Assembly: GCF_008704495.1 (NCBI RefSeq)
Contig: NZ_CP023699.1
Coordinates: forward strand, 5,766,001-5,830,000
DNA from: Streptomyces kanamyceticus
GTDB taxonomy: Bacteria; Actinomycetota; Actinomycetes; Streptomycetales; Streptomycetaceae
Length of the DNA: 64,000 nt
Direction: 5' to 3'
The notes under the pieces are model-generated. The model did not search any database, had not been told where the DNA came from, and saw only the letters and a program-made list of their open reading frames with translations. Positions 25,196-33,514 of this stretch are shown one piece after another. Within the stretch, counting starts at the first letter, position 1, and each line of letters begins with the position of its first letter. A program made the translations under genes and the position numbers.

Positions 25196-25791
25196 AGGGC
25201 ACCCGCGGGCGGCCGCGCACGCGCGCATGGCGCGGCGATCTCCTCGCCATCCGCGGCGCGCTCCTGACGGGCGCCGCGCTCCTCACCGTGCAGCAACTCG
25301 CCACGGAGCTAAGCGATGCCAACACCGCACGCGACCAACTCGCGCGCCAGGTACAGGAGCTCGGCGGCAAACCGATCGCGGGTCCGCCCGGATCCCGCGG
25401 CGATCCCGGGCGATCCGTCACCGGGCCGCGCGGGCCGCGGGGCGGGCCGGGCCCGGCCGGGGCGTCGGGGAAGCCGGGCAAGGGCGAAGACGGCAAGCCG
25501 GGCGCGAACGGTGTGGGCGAGACCGGATCGACCGGTGCCGCGGGAGTCGAAGGCTCGGCCGGGCCACCCGGCCCCGAGGGCAAGCCGGGCCCGGCCGGGC
25601 CCGAGGGACCCGCAGGGCCCCCGGGCAAGGACGGCACGACCGGGCAGATCTGCCCAGACGGATACGGCCTCCAGGCACCAGCCGACGACCCGGACGCGCT
25701 GATCTGCCGCCGCGATGGCGCGCCGCCCCCGGACCCCGAACCGACTCCGCAGGCTGCGGCGCTCGATCCGCAGCGGCGCCAGTACGCCTGA
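25192..25791 (+). CDS. Collagen-like protein
   Basis: A 199-residue protein. A basic N-terminus and a hydrophobic helix ([21 protein letters not shown]) lead into a short coiled segment ([16 protein letters not shown]). About 90 residues of Gly-X-Y collagen triplets follow ([26 protein letters not shown], residues ~61-150). The C-terminal region has two Cys ([16 protein letters not shown]) and a Pro-rich tail. The predicted product is an anchored or exported trimeric rod with the coiled segment as trimerisation seed. Similar proteins in Streptomyces lie in accessory elements; the role is unknown. Confidence 0.8.
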   Translation: MKGTRGRPRTRAWRGDLLAIRGALLTGAALLTVQQLATELSDANTARDQLARQVQELGGKPIAGPPGSRGDPGRSVTGPRGPRGGPGPAGASGKPGKGEDGKPGANGVGETGSTGAAGVEGSAGPPGPEGKPGPAGPEGPAGPPGKDGTTGQICPDGYGLQAPADDPDALICRRDGAPPPDPEPTPQAAALDPQRRQYA

Positions 25792-26148
25792 GGTACAGCC
25801 TGCGACGTAGCAGGCCAGACGCGGCTGGACGTCCTGAGCTTTCGGCTGGAGGCTCGGTGAAGGGCAGTTCCGGCCGCGGCTCGGCTCCCCCTCCCCGCGG
25901 CCGGGCCTGCCTCGGCCGCGGGCGCCTGCGTCGCGGGAGGTGCAGGTGCCTACGGGAGTTGCGGGCCGGTGACATCGGCGCGGGGACTTGGCTCCGGTCG
26001 TCGGTTGTCGGGAGAGTTCCCGGGTGGGAGTCATCGACACTAGTTGAACCACGAACGCCCCCGCCGTCTTCGGGCGGTGGGGGCCCTTCGTCATGTCCGC
26101 TCCAGACGCGCACTCTCCCTGGCCACAAGGTCGGCGTACCGTGACCGC
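25792..26148. other. Gene-free region with a hairpin terminator
   Basis: I find no convincing gene in this 357-bp gap. A hairpin at 26057-26084 (GCCCCC pairing with GGGGGC, extended by a G-T pair and CCG/CGG) ends near CCTTCGTC and is a plausible terminator for the collagen-like transcript, about 65 bp before the XRE start. Confidence 0.45.
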
Positions 26149-27360
26149 GTGGCAAACGACGACCTGGGGCGAACTCTCCGACGCCTGCGCCGCCTGGCCT
26201 CCCTGACACAAGAGGAACTGGCCGAGCGCTCCGACGTGTCCGTAGACGTGATCCGGCAGCTTGAGCAGCGACGCAAACACTCGGCGCGCCTGCCCACGCT
26301 GCACGCCCTGGCGAACGGTCTCGGCGTAGAGCTGACGACTCTCCTAGGCGACCCTCCTGCCGTCTCGGCGGGAGAGAACGACGGGCCCCGGTTCGTGGCC
26401 GTGCGGCGCGCCATCATGCCTGCCCTCTGGGTGGCCGAGCCCAAAGCGCCCGGGCCCGACTTCTCACTGCCCGGCCTGCGCGAGCAGATCGCAGAAGGCT
26501 GGACGCAGTACCACGCCGCCGAGTTCGACAGTGTGATGAAGACGCTGCCCGACATGGTCTCGGACGCGCGCACCGCCACGGCATCGCCCGACAGCACGGA
26601 CCAGGCTGCCGGATTCGCGGCGCTGGGCAAGGCCCTCCAGCTGGCGGGGCACGTCGCCGTGCGGATGGGGAAAACCGACCTCGCCCTGATCGGCCTGGAG
26701 CGGGCCATAGACGCGGCGGGCCGATCGTCTGACCCTCTGCTCCGCGCCATGATCGTCAACTCTGTTGCGTGGACGTACCAGCGGCAAGGGCGCCTCGGCG
26801 ACGCCCTGAGCATCGCCCTGCACGCCGCCGCCGACATCAAGGACAACGGGCACACTGGCACCGCCGACGGCCTGAAGGTCTGGGGGGCGCTGACCATGTC
26901 CGCCGCGACGTCGGCCGCGCGCAGCAACGACTATGAGCGGGCAACTGCGTTGATGGCACACGCCGAGAAGGAAGCCGCCCGGGTGGCCAAGCTGCCGCAG
27001 GGCAGCGACAGCCGCATGGTCAGCGTCTTCAGCCCGTCCTCGGTACGCATCGAGCGCGTCCGCCTGGCCGTCCAGTACGGGCACCCCGAGGAAGCCCTGG
27101 CCCTCGCTAAGGGGATGCGGCTCAGCAAGGACACCCCGCCGTCATGGCGAACGTGGCTGCTCCTGGATGTGGCCCGAGCCCATACGGACCTCGCGGACGC
27201 TACCGGCGCCGTGAAGGCCCTGGAGTCGCTTCGCCGCGCGGCGCCGACATGGATGCAACACCACACACTGGCCGTGGCAATCGTGCGCGACCTGTGGTCG
27301 CTCCCCAACCGCCCTCCGGGGCTCCGGTCGTTGGCCGAGTTCCTGGGGGTTGCCGAATAG
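26149..27360 (+). CDS. XRE-family regulator with TPR-like C-terminal domain
   Basis: The 403-residue protein, from GTG 26149, has an N-terminal helix-turn-helix (LGRTLRRLRRLASLTQEELAERSDVSVDVIRQLEQ) followed by ~330 residues of helical repeats (ALQLAGHVAVRMGKTDLALIGLERAID, VNSVAWTYQRQGRLGDALSIALHA) typical of TPR peptide-sensing folds. Streptomyces encode many such proteins, often paired with small effector genes. The neighbouring Cys-rich 130-residue protein may be its partner, by position only. Confidence 0.85.
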   Translation: MANDDLGRTLRRLRRLASLTQEELAERSDVSVDVIRQLEQRRKHSARLPTLHALANGLGVELTTLLGDPPAVSAGENDGPRFVAVRRAIMPALWVAEPKAPGPDFSLPGLREQIAEGWTQYHAAEFDSVMKTLPDMVSDARTATASPDSTDQAAGFAALGKALQLAGHVAVRMGKTDLALIGLERAIDAAGRSSDPLLRAMIVNSVAWTYQRQGRLGDALSIALHAAADIKDNGHTGTADGLKVWGALTMSAATSAARSNDYERATALMAHAEKEAARVAKLPQGSDSRMVSVFSPSSVRIERVRLAVQYGHPEEALALAKGMRLSKDTPPSWRTWLLLDVARAHTDLADATGAVKALESLRRAAPTWMQHHTLAVAIVRDLWSLPNRPPGLRSLAEFLGVAE

Positions 27361-27540
27361 CGCAAAAGTAGGACGCTCCGTCCCTGTCACGCTATGTAGC
27401 GGGTCGATTCCATGAGTCAGACAGCGCCCCGGCGGCCGCGTGAACGGCTCCGGGAATCGTCTCCGTCGCGCGCACCGGGCAACCCGCGAGGCCCTCACTC
27501 ACACCGCGCTCCCCAGCTCCGGCGCCGGGGGCGAGGCGTC

Positions 27541-27933
27541 ATGACCGCGCCGCCGAACAGCCCCGCGAAATGCGGCCGGTGTGCGCACACGATCCGCGAG
27601 GGTGAGACCTGCGAGGACCGCATGGGGGAGACCAACTCGGCCGGGCCCATGCCTGGGGTGATCCACACGCCGGTCTGCCCCGCCGATCTGCCTACCGCGG
27701 TCGTTCCGTGTCCTCCGTGCCTGCTCGCGCTCCTGACAGGGGACGACGGGCCGCACCGTTGCCAGATGACGACCCCGCTCTCCGTCGACGGCGACCGGCT
27801 CACCGTCGGGCCCGAGACGGACTGCCTGTGCCACTGCCCTCAGGAGGAGGAGAGCGAGGCCCTCCAGACGGCGCGAGCCGCGGCCCGCGCCCGGACCGAT
27901 CCCCAGATTCCCCGAGCTGGCGTCCCGGAGTAG
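27541..27933 (+). CDS. Cys-rich hypothetical protein
   Basis: The 130-residue protein has a CGRCAHTIREGETC motif at the N-terminus, CPPC in the middle and CLCHC near the end, suggesting one or two zinc-ribbon sites. A purine-rich GGGGGCGAGG lies upstream of the ATG. The cysteine layout is reminiscent of small mobile-element or phage-borne zinc proteins. It follows the XRE gene by 180 bp in the same direction. No function assigned. Confidence 0.6.
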   Translation: MTAPPNSPAKCGRCAHTIREGETCEDRMGETNSAGPMPGVIHTPVCPADLPTAVVPCPPCLLALLTGDDGPHRCQMTTPLSVDGDRLTVGPETDCLCHCPQEEESEALQTARAAARARTDPQIPRAGVPE

Positions 27934-28012
27934 AGCCAGCGTCGGGAAGGGGTGGCCGCTTCAGCTGGGAGCTCATCTCGGGGGCGGCCGCCCCCTCCCA
28001 TTCCAGGGGCGG

Positions 28013-28213
28013 CCGCTCGCAGCTTCGCGCCCCGTGTGACTGGAGTGCAGACGCGTGCCATGTGCGCACATTCCTTTCCCAGGGCGTTCCGGTGTGAGAT
28101 GACGGCAAGACCTCGTACCTCGGCGTGCTGCCCGGACCTGCCACGCCGGGGCCGTCGTCCGTACCTCGTCGTGCCTCGCCGCTCGCGCGGCGGTCCCTGA
28201 CCCTGCGGTGGTG
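28013..28213 (+). repeat. ~200-bp direct repeat, right copy
   Basis: Diverged copy of 24821-25019, 3.2 kb away in the same orientation. It contains an open frame GTG 28036 to 28200 (54 codons) that shares AFRCEMT-x-x-PRTSA with the frame in the left copy. The downstream 28214-28440 stretch holds no gene; it has ATGGGTATG-like repeats (around 28267 and 28303) and is locally AT-richer than its neighbours. Confidence 0.6.
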
Positions 28214-28446
28214 GCATATGCCGTGGTGCGGGGGGGGTACGGTCTTAAATGGAACAGGTGTTCGCAAATGGGTATGCCCCACTCATGGCGATCTGTCACA
28301 TATGGGTATATGGGTCCCTGCCAAGAACGTGTCGGGTCGTCTCACCGTGGTGCCCCCCTCAGTGGCGGCCCGGCACTCGACTGCCCCCGCGCTCCGCATC
28401 CCTGGAGTCGGGGGTAGTCCCTTGTCTGGAGTGACCTGCAGAAAGA

Positions 28447-28484
28447 CGAAGATCGTTTGGGCGATATTTGGACGATGATCTTCG
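28447..28484. other. Inverted repeat enclosing direct repeats near tRNA-Arg
   Basis: CGAAGATC (28447-28454) and GATCTTCG (28477-28484) are perfect inverted arms. Between them, TTTGGGCGAT and TTTGGACGAT form a spaced direct repeat. The 38-bp block resembles an operator or a recombinase core-site arrangement. It lies 110 bp beyond the tRNA 3' end, where integrative elements enter. Confidence 0.35.
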
Positions 28485-28535
28485 GTAGTGAGGGTGTAGC
28501 GAGGCTGTCTGAGTGTGTAGCCAGAGTGCGCACAA

Positions 28536-28579
28536 CTAAGGCCCAGGACCGGAGACTTGCTCCGTGACCTGGGCCTTAG
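28536..28579 (-). terminator. Terminator of tRNA-Arg
   Basis: A 12-bp stem (CTAAGGCCCAGG at 28536-28547 with CCTGGGCCTTAG at 28568-28579) encloses an inner GGAG/CTCC hairpin. It begins 12 bp after the encoded CCA of the tRNA, on the expected side for a minus-strand transcript. Confidence 0.75.
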
Positions 28580-28593
28580 CTGTTCTGACCTGG

Positions 28594-28666
28594 TGCCCCC
28601 GGCAGGATTCGAACCTGCGACACCCGCTTTAGGAGAGCGGTGCTCTATCCCCTGAGCTACGAAGGC
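28594..28666 (-). tRNA. tRNA-Arg, anticodon CCU
   Basis: All 73 bases fold as a standard cloverleaf. The acceptor pairs GCCTTCG with CGGGGGC, the D-arm is GCTC/GAGC, and the anticodon stem CCGCT/AGCGG has loop CTCCTAA (anticodon CCT in DNA). The T-arm is GCAGG/CCTGC with TTCGAAT. The discriminator is A and CCA is encoded (28591-28593). It reads the AGG codon. Confidence 0.95.
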
Positions 28667-28798
28667 AAGGCGCTGGGCGGCTTTTGTGAGCAGCCCACCA
28701 CAGCGTAGCGGATGGGGCGGACGCGGTGGGAGGAGGTCGGGCTCGGGCCGCCCCGGTGCGGGTGCCCTGGCGCCGGGGTGGGGGCTCGTGGAGCTTCT

Positions 28799-29530
28799 AT
28801 GATCGTCCGCATGGCGAAGCGCAAGGTTCGGCGGCGGGTTCGGGTGATTCTGGGTGAGGAACCCATAGCCCTGGTCTGGTGCGAGCTCCTCAAGCCGATC
28901 CCCGTTCCGCCCAAGGACGTTCACCGGGCTGCGGGCAAGGGGCGGCTGCGGTCGCGGCATCACTGGCTGTTCTACGTCGGGGCCGTGGTGTTCTGCTTCG
29001 TCGTCGTGCCGTTCATCTTGATCGACATGCTCGGGAAGAAGATCGACCGGCTGTTGCTGAACCGGGAGCCGGGGCGGCGGGCGCGCCGTTCGCGGGAGGG
29101 GCGGGAGAGGCAGGGGAGCGGTCGGGTCGAGCGCGGATCGGCTGTCGGGGGTGAGTCTGAGAGTGATTCGGCGGACAGTGGTGTCTTCGACGGGGACTGG
29201 GGTCTGACCGCGGGGCGCCTGCTGCTGCGGTGGTACAGCGATTCGCCCAGCCCTCGGCGGCTGGTCATGCTGACACCCGACCGGTTGTGCGTGGCCGCGT
29301 CCCCGCGTCGTCGGCTGTCCCCCACCCGGGCGGATGACTTCGATACCGTCGCGGAATTCCAGCTGGACCAGGCTCGTGTCGAAGGTGAGGCGGGGCAGCC
29401 GCGCGGGTTCGCCACCTTCCGGCTCCGCTTCCAGGACGGTTCCTGGCTGGAGCTCGGTCGACTTGCCGAGCCGGACGACGCCGATCAGTTTCTGCGTACC
29501 GTCAGCGGCGTCAGCGGCGTCAGCGGCTGA
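28799..29530 (+). CDS. Single-pass membrane protein of unknown function
   Basis: The 243-residue protein has a basic N-terminus (AKRKVRRRVRV), one transmembrane helix near residue 70 (WLFYVGAVVFCFVVVPFILI), a charged Arg/Glu/Ser-rich linker and a C-terminal beta-rich domain (LLLRWYSDSPSPRRLVMLTPDRLCVA, FRLRFQDGSWLELGRL) that may be PH-like. The ATG at 28799 follows GGAG with a 5-nt gap; ATG 28811 is an alternative. The C-terminus GVSGVSG comes from a 9-bp DNA repeat. Confidence 0.72.
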   Translation: MIVRMAKRKVRRRVRVILGEEPIALVWCELLKPIPVPPKDVHRAAGKGRLRSRHHWLFYVGAVVFCFVVVPFILIDMLGKKIDRLLLNREPGRRARRSREGRERQGSGRVERGSAVGGESESDSADSGVFDGDWGLTAGRLLLRWYSDSPSPRRLVMLTPDRLCVAASPRRRLSPTRADDFDTVAEFQLDQARVEGEAGQPRGFATFRLRFQDGSWLELGRLAEPDDADQFLRTVSGVSGVSG

Positions 29531-29668
29531 CGGTACGCCGTGCCGCGGAGCGCCGCGGGGGTACCGTCGGCCGGTTCCGGAGGGCGGGCACCCAACTCTC
29601 CTCCCTATCCGCCGGAATGTCGTATTCCTACCGGGATCCGGGCGTGCGTACGCCATGCTGGTCCAGTT

Positions 29669-30055
29669 ATGTCCGCCTTCCGCGCACGCGCACTCGACCG
29701 CCACCGCTCGGCTCAGCGCCCTTCCGCGAGTGGCGCTGCGATCCGTGCCGTCGCCCTTGGTCTGGCGGCGGCCGGTGCCGCGCTCGCCATGACGAGGGGC
29801 TCCGGCCTCTCCTGGCTCGCCTTGGTCGTCCTCCTGCGCGGCACGGACCATCTGCCCGCCCGCCTGTCGTACGCGGTGGCCAGCGCCGCGCGCCGCTGGC
29901 GGGTGTGTCTGCTGTACGTCGTCAGTCTCGTTCCGCACCGTACGTACGAGCCGCTGCCGAAGCCCCGGCGGGCGCCCCGGTCTGCCCTCGTGCCGCCGAG
30001 ACCACCGCACGCACTGGTGGTCCTGCTGCACCGCGCGCAGCCCTGCGCCCCGTAG
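29669..30055 (+). CDS. Small hydrophobic/basic hypothetical protein
   Basis: The 128-residue protein has one hydrophobic segment (AVALGLAAAGAALAMTRGSGLSWLALVVLL) followed by an Arg/Pro-rich C-terminus (PLPKPRRAPR, ALVVLLHRAQPC). Codon third positions are GC-rich in this frame. No clear SD precedes the ATG, so start and even coding status are uncertain. Confidence 0.45.
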   Translation: MSAFRARALDRHRSAQRPSASGAAIRAVALGLAAAGAALAMTRGSGLSWLALVVLLRGTDHLPARLSYAVASAARRWRVCLLYVVSLVPHRTYEPLPKPRRAPRSALVPPRPPHALVVLLHRAQPCAP

Positions 30056-30139
30056 CGCCTGGGCACTCCACCGCACCACGACATCACGCATGCCGTGACT
30101 TCGGCGTGCGCTCACAGGCATCACAGGGAGGGGAAGTCA

Positions 30140-30883
30140 GTGTTGAAGTCAGGGATCAGGCGGTTATTAGGGCGCGCTGGATTCGACATCGTGCGCAGCA
30201 CCAACAACCGGGGAGGAGTAGATGACTTCCTCCCGTTCGAGGCGACCGCGCGGGCCGCGCGGTCGGTCGGTCTTTCCGTCGGTGACTACATCGACGAGGT
30301 CATGAACGGGACGCCCGGCGCCACCCAGTCCACCATCGACGAACTGCGCGCTCTGGGCGTCTTCGCCGCCGCCCCGGACACGGTCCTGGAGATCGGCCCC
30401 GGGTCGGGGCGGTACCTGGAGCGGACGTTGAAGGAGTGCTCTCCGGGCCGCTACGAGATCTACGAGACGGCGGCGCCCTGGGCCGACTACCTGGTGGACA
30501 CCTTCAAGGTGGTCGCTCAACCGACCGCGGAGTGCAGTCTCGCCCCGACACCCGACAACAGCGTCGACGTCGTCCAGGCCCACAAGGTCTTCAACACCGT
30601 GACCTTCCTCAGCGCCTCCCGCTACTTCTTCGAGATGGCACGCGTCACGCGACCCGGCGGTCGGATCGTCTTCGACGTCATGACGGAGACCTGCCTGGAC
30701 CCGGCCACGATGCGCGCCTGGGTCGCGAAGGGCGGCGACGGGCACGATTCCTACCCGGCCGCCATGCCCCGCCAGGCCTGCGTGGACCTCTTCGCGGCCC
30801 TCGGCTGCGGCCTGGAAGGCAGCTTCCTGGCTCCCATGGGCTTCGCCTCCACCGAGGTGCTCGTCTTCGGGAAGGAGGCTTGA
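30140..30883 (+). CDS. SAM-dependent class I methyltransferase
   Basis: The 247-residue protein, from a GTG start preceded by GGGAGGGG, has motif I VLEIGPGSGRYL at residue ~80, an acidic strand (YEIYETAAPWADYLV), the post-II segment NSVDVVQAHKVFNTVTF and motif III VTRPGGRIVFDVMTE. The N-terminus KSGIRRLLGRAGFDIVRS resembles methyltransferases that act on polysaccharide or glycolipid precursors. Target unknown. It is convergent with the MFS gene, 9 bp apart. Confidence 0.85.
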   Translation: MLKSGIRRLLGRAGFDIVRSTNNRGGVDDFLPFEATARAARSVGLSVGDYIDEVMNGTPGATQSTIDELRALGVFAAAPDTVLEIGPGSGRYLERTLKECSPGRYEIYETAAPWADYLVDTFKVVAQPTAECSLAPTPDNSVDVVQAHKVFNTVTFLSASRYFFEMARVTRPGGRIVFDVMTETCLDPATMRAWVAKGGDGHDSYPAAMPRQACVDLFAALGCGLEGSFLAPMGFASTEVLVFGKEA

Positions 30884-30892
30884 CGGTCACAG

Positions 30893-32140
30893 TCAGGCGC
30901 TCAGCGTGAGCGTCGCCGCTATCGCCGGGCCGAACGCGCCGCCCAGCTGGTAGCAGAGGCTGAACAGGCCGATTGCCGTGGGGCGTTGGGCCGGGGGCGC
31001 GGCCGTGGTGGCGTAGACCGCCAGTGTCGCCTGGCCCGCGCTCGTCGCGAAGACCGCCAGCGTCGCGACCAGCAGGAGCAGTGGTGCCCAAGGGGTCAGC
31101 GCCGCGGCCAGCGGGGCCAGGGCGCCCGCGGTGAGCAGGATCGTCAGGACCGTGCGGCGGCTCATGCGGGCCGCCGCGGCCGCCAGTGCCATGGAGAGCG
31201 CCGAGCCGGTGAGCAGCGCGATCAGCTGGCCCGTGCCGATCGTCGCGGACGACCAGGCCGTGCGGTCCTGGAGCAGCTGCGGGACGGCGAACAGGAGGGT
31301 GAAGTACGACGTGGCGAGGGTGCAGGCCAGCGCCGCGGAGAGGACGAACGTCCGGGTGCGCAGGAGCGACCTCGGTACGAAGCCCGTGGGGTGGGAGCGG
31401 ATGTGCAGGGTGAGCAGCCCGGCCGTCACCAGTGACGCCGCGAGCGCCGGGAGCGGGTGGCGCGGGATGAGCACCAGCGCCGTCGCCGTCAGGACGAGGA
31501 GCGCCGCGCCCCGGCCGTCGAACGGGGTGGTGTCGGAGCTCGGCGCGGACAGGTCCGCCCGGCGCAGTACGGCCGGTATCGCGAGGAGCGCCAGCGCGCC
31601 GACCGTCAGTGACACCCGCCAGGACGCCGCGTCCGCGATCGTCGAGCCGAGCAGCGGGCCGACCGCGCCCAGCGTTCCGAAGCCCGCCGTGATCACGCCC
31701 ATCCTGCGGACCGAGCCTGCCAGGCTCATCGCCGCCGTGATCAGGCCCGCGCCGCCGACGGCCTGCGCCACCCGGCCCGCCATGACCAGGGGCAGCCAGG
31801 GCGCCGCGGCCACGATCGCCGTACCGGTGACGATCAGGACGGCGCTCAGCTTGAGCGCGCTGCCCAGGCCGCGGCGGCGCAGCAGGCCCGCCATCAGCGG
31901 GGTGCCGACGGCCATCGCCCAGCCGAAGGCGGTGACGAGCCACGTCGCGGTGGCCGTGCGCACGCCGAGCGAGCCCGCCATGTCCGGCAGGATCAGGACG
32001 GGGCTGTTCGCGCTCGCCGCGACCGGGGTCGCCAGCAACGCCAGCCATAGGGCGTGGACTTGACGGGTGGGCGTGGGCGTGGGGGTAAGGGCGGCGGCGG
32101 GGGCAGGGCTGGGGTGCGGCGTCGCGGCGGACAGTGGCAT
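30893..32140 (-). CDS. MFS transporter (drug-efflux-like)
   Basis: The 415-residue protein has twelve predicted helices starting near residue 30. The segment GWAMAVGTPLMAGLLRRRG and the motif-C-like GFGTLGAVGPLLGSTIAD point to a DHA-type antiporter. It begins with a PTPTPTPT low-complexity tail. An AGGAG SD precedes the ATG. Substrate unknown. It may share regulation with the nitroreductase and MarR pair immediately upstream, since the nitroreductase lies 82 bp upstream in the same direction. That gap carries imperfect GAAGAGGGCAGG repeats. Confidence 0.83.
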   Translation of the reverse strand: MPLSAATPHPSPAPAAALTPTPTPTRQVHALWLALLATPVAASANSPVLILPDMAGSLGVRTATATWLVTAFGWAMAVGTPLMAGLLRRRGLGSALKLSAVLIVTGTAIVAAAPWLPLVMAGRVAQAVGGAGLITAAMSLAGSVRRMGVITAGFGTLGAVGPLLGSTIADAASWRVSLTVGALALLAIPAVLRRADLSAPSSDTTPFDGRGAALLVLTATALVLIPRHPLPALAASLVTAGLLTLHIRSHPTGFVPRSLLRTRTFVLSAALACTLATSYFTLLFAVPQLLQDRTAWSSATIGTGQLIALLTGSALSMALAAAAARMSRRTVLTILLTAGALAPLAAALTPWAPLLLLVATLAVFATSAGQATLAVYATTAAPPAQRPTAIGLFSLCYQLGGAFGPAIAATLTLSA

Positions 32141-32222
32141 GGCAGGCTCCTGAGGCGCGGATGACGGGGAAGAGGGCAGGGAAGAGGGCAGGGAAGCGGG
32201 GCGCGGGGCGCCCGGGTCGTCG

Positions 32223-32816
32223 TCAGACCGCTGTCACGACCTCCTCGTACGCCAATCGCGGCGAGCGCGGGAACCACGCGTCGGGGCCCGGGCGGCCGAT
32301 GTTCACGACCATCAGCGGGGTGTGGTCGTCGTCGAGGAACTCCTTGCGTACGGCCGGGAAGTCGAAGCCCGTCATCGGGCCCGCGGCGAGGCCCGCCGCG
32401 CGTATGCCGAGGATGAAGTAGGCCGACTGGAGCGCCGCGTTGAGGAACGCGGACTCCTCGCGGACCGCGCGGTCGGCGAAGAAGAGGTCCTTGGCCTGGG
32501 GGAAGTGCGGGAGCAGCGCGGGGAGTTCCTCGTGGAACTCGTTGTCGGCGGCGAGGATCGCGACCAGCGGGGCGGCCGCCGTCTTCGGCCTGTTGCCCTC
32601 GGACATGAGGTCGACGAGCCGTCCGCGGGCCTCGTCGGACCGGACCAGGACCACCCGCAGCGGTGACTGGTTGTACGCGGTGGGGGCGTACTTGACCAGG
32701 TCGTAGACCGCCTGGAGCTGCTCGTCGGTCACCGGCTCCGAGGTGAACGTGTTGGCGGTGCGCGCCTCGCGGAAGAGGAGGTCCTGGGCGGTGGGGTGGA
32801 GGTTCAGCTCGGACAT
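32223..32816 (-). CDS. Nitroreductase-family protein, malonic semialdehyde reductase (RutE)-like
   Basis: The 197-residue protein has FMN-binding segments TANTFTSEPVTDEQLQAVYDLV and YAPTAYNQSPLRVVLV, then SAFLNAALQSAYFILGIRAAGLAAGPMTGFD, which matches the RutE/HadB subgroup of nitroreductases. These reduce semialdehydes or nitro compounds with NAD(P)H. The ATG at 32816 has an AGGAG SD. It is divergent from a MarR regulator across a palindromic operator. No other uracil-degradation (rut) genes are nearby, so a detoxification role is likelier. Confidence 0.87.
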   Translation of the reverse strand: MSELNLHPTAQDLLFREARTANTFTSEPVTDEQLQAVYDLVKYAPTAYNQSPLRVVLVRSDEARGRLVDLMSEGNRPKTAAAPLVAILAADNEFHEELPALLPHFPQAKDLFFADRAVREESAFLNAALQSAYFILGIRAAGLAAGPMTGFDFPAVRKEFLDDDHTPLMVVNIGRPGPDAWFPRSPRLAYEEVVTAV

Positions 32817-32860
32817 CGGATGCTCCTGTCGTGTGCTCACCGGTCCACTCGGATCCGGCA

Positions 32861-32876
32861 ATCTCAATGTTGAGAT
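32861..32876. promoter_or_regulatory. MarR operator
   Basis: ATCTCAATGTTGAGAT has perfect 7-bp arms around TG and lies between the divergent nitroreductase and MarR genes. A second, imperfect TCTC-N8-GAGA site follows at about 32907-32922. The symmetric ATCTCAA/TTGAGAT arms fit MarR-family binding, so both genes are probably derepressed by the MarR ligand. Confidence 0.7.
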
Positions 32877-32960
32877 AAAAGCATCAGACCATCCCAAGGT
32901 CAAGTATCTCGAAACTAAGAGAGTCGAGGCTGATAAAGTCCCGTTCGAGGGAAGATGAGG

Positions 32961-32990
32961 ACGGAAGAGCACGGAAGAGAACGGAAGAGG
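32961..32990. repeat. 10-bp tandem repeat forming the MarR ribosome-binding region
   Basis: ACGGAAGAG followed by C, A or G occurs three times (32961, 32971, 32981). The last copy runs into GAGGGAG, the probable SD of the MarR gene, so copy-number change could alter leader length. Confidence 0.7.
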
Positions 32991-33001
32991 GAGTGACGGC
33001 C

Positions 33002-33508
33002 ATGAGTGATGCCGTGGACGCGATCGTCGGTCAGTGGACCAAGGAGCGCCCCGACGCGGCCGAGGACCTGTGGCCCGTACAGCTCTTCGGGCGCGTCCAG
33101 CGTCTCGATCTGGTCGTCGACAAGTCCGTCAAGGCGACCGCCGCCAAGCACGGTCTGGACGTCGGTGAGTTCGACGTCCTCACCACGCTGCAGCGCTCGG
33201 GGCCGCCGTACGCCCTCACCGCGGGCACCTTCCTCAAGGCGTCCATGGTGTCCTCCGGCACGATCACCAATCGCGTCGACAAGATGGAGGCCAAGGGCCT
33301 GGTGGAACGGGTGCGCGACGGCGACGACCGGCGCACCGTGAAGATCCGCCTCACCGAGAGCGGGCACGAGGTCACCCGGGCCGTCTTCGCCGAACACCTG
33401 GCGAGCTACGCGCGGATCCTCGCCGACGTGGACCCCGAACTGGTCGCGAAAGCGGCGGAGGGCCTCCGGCAGGTGCTGGAGGCCCTCGGTGACACGACCA
33501 TCGAGTGA
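33002..33508 (+). CDS. MarR-family regulator
   Basis: The 168-residue protein has a winged helix with GTFLKASMVSSGTITNRVDKMEAKGLVERV and the wing DGDDRRTVKIRLTESG, flanked by dimerisation helices. The ATG at 33002 was chosen for its spacing to GAGGGAG; an in-frame GTG at 32993 overlaps that SD. It is divergent from the nitroreductase and most likely binds the palindrome between them. Confidence 0.9.
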   Translation: MSDAVDAIVGQWTKERPDAAEDLWPVQLFGRVQRLDLVVDKSVKATAAKHGLDVGEFDVLTTLQRSGPPYALTAGTFLKASMVSSGTITNRVDKMEAKGLVERVRDGDDRRTVKIRLTESGHEVTRAVFAEHLASYARILADVDPELVAKAAEGLRQVLEALGDTTIE

Positions 33509-33514
33509 TGGCCC

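Noticed and set aside
28283..30124. Minus-strand open frame of about 600 codons
   Set aside because: It runs straight through tRNA-Arg and opposite two plausible plus-strand genes, and shows low-complexity Pro/Arg composition.
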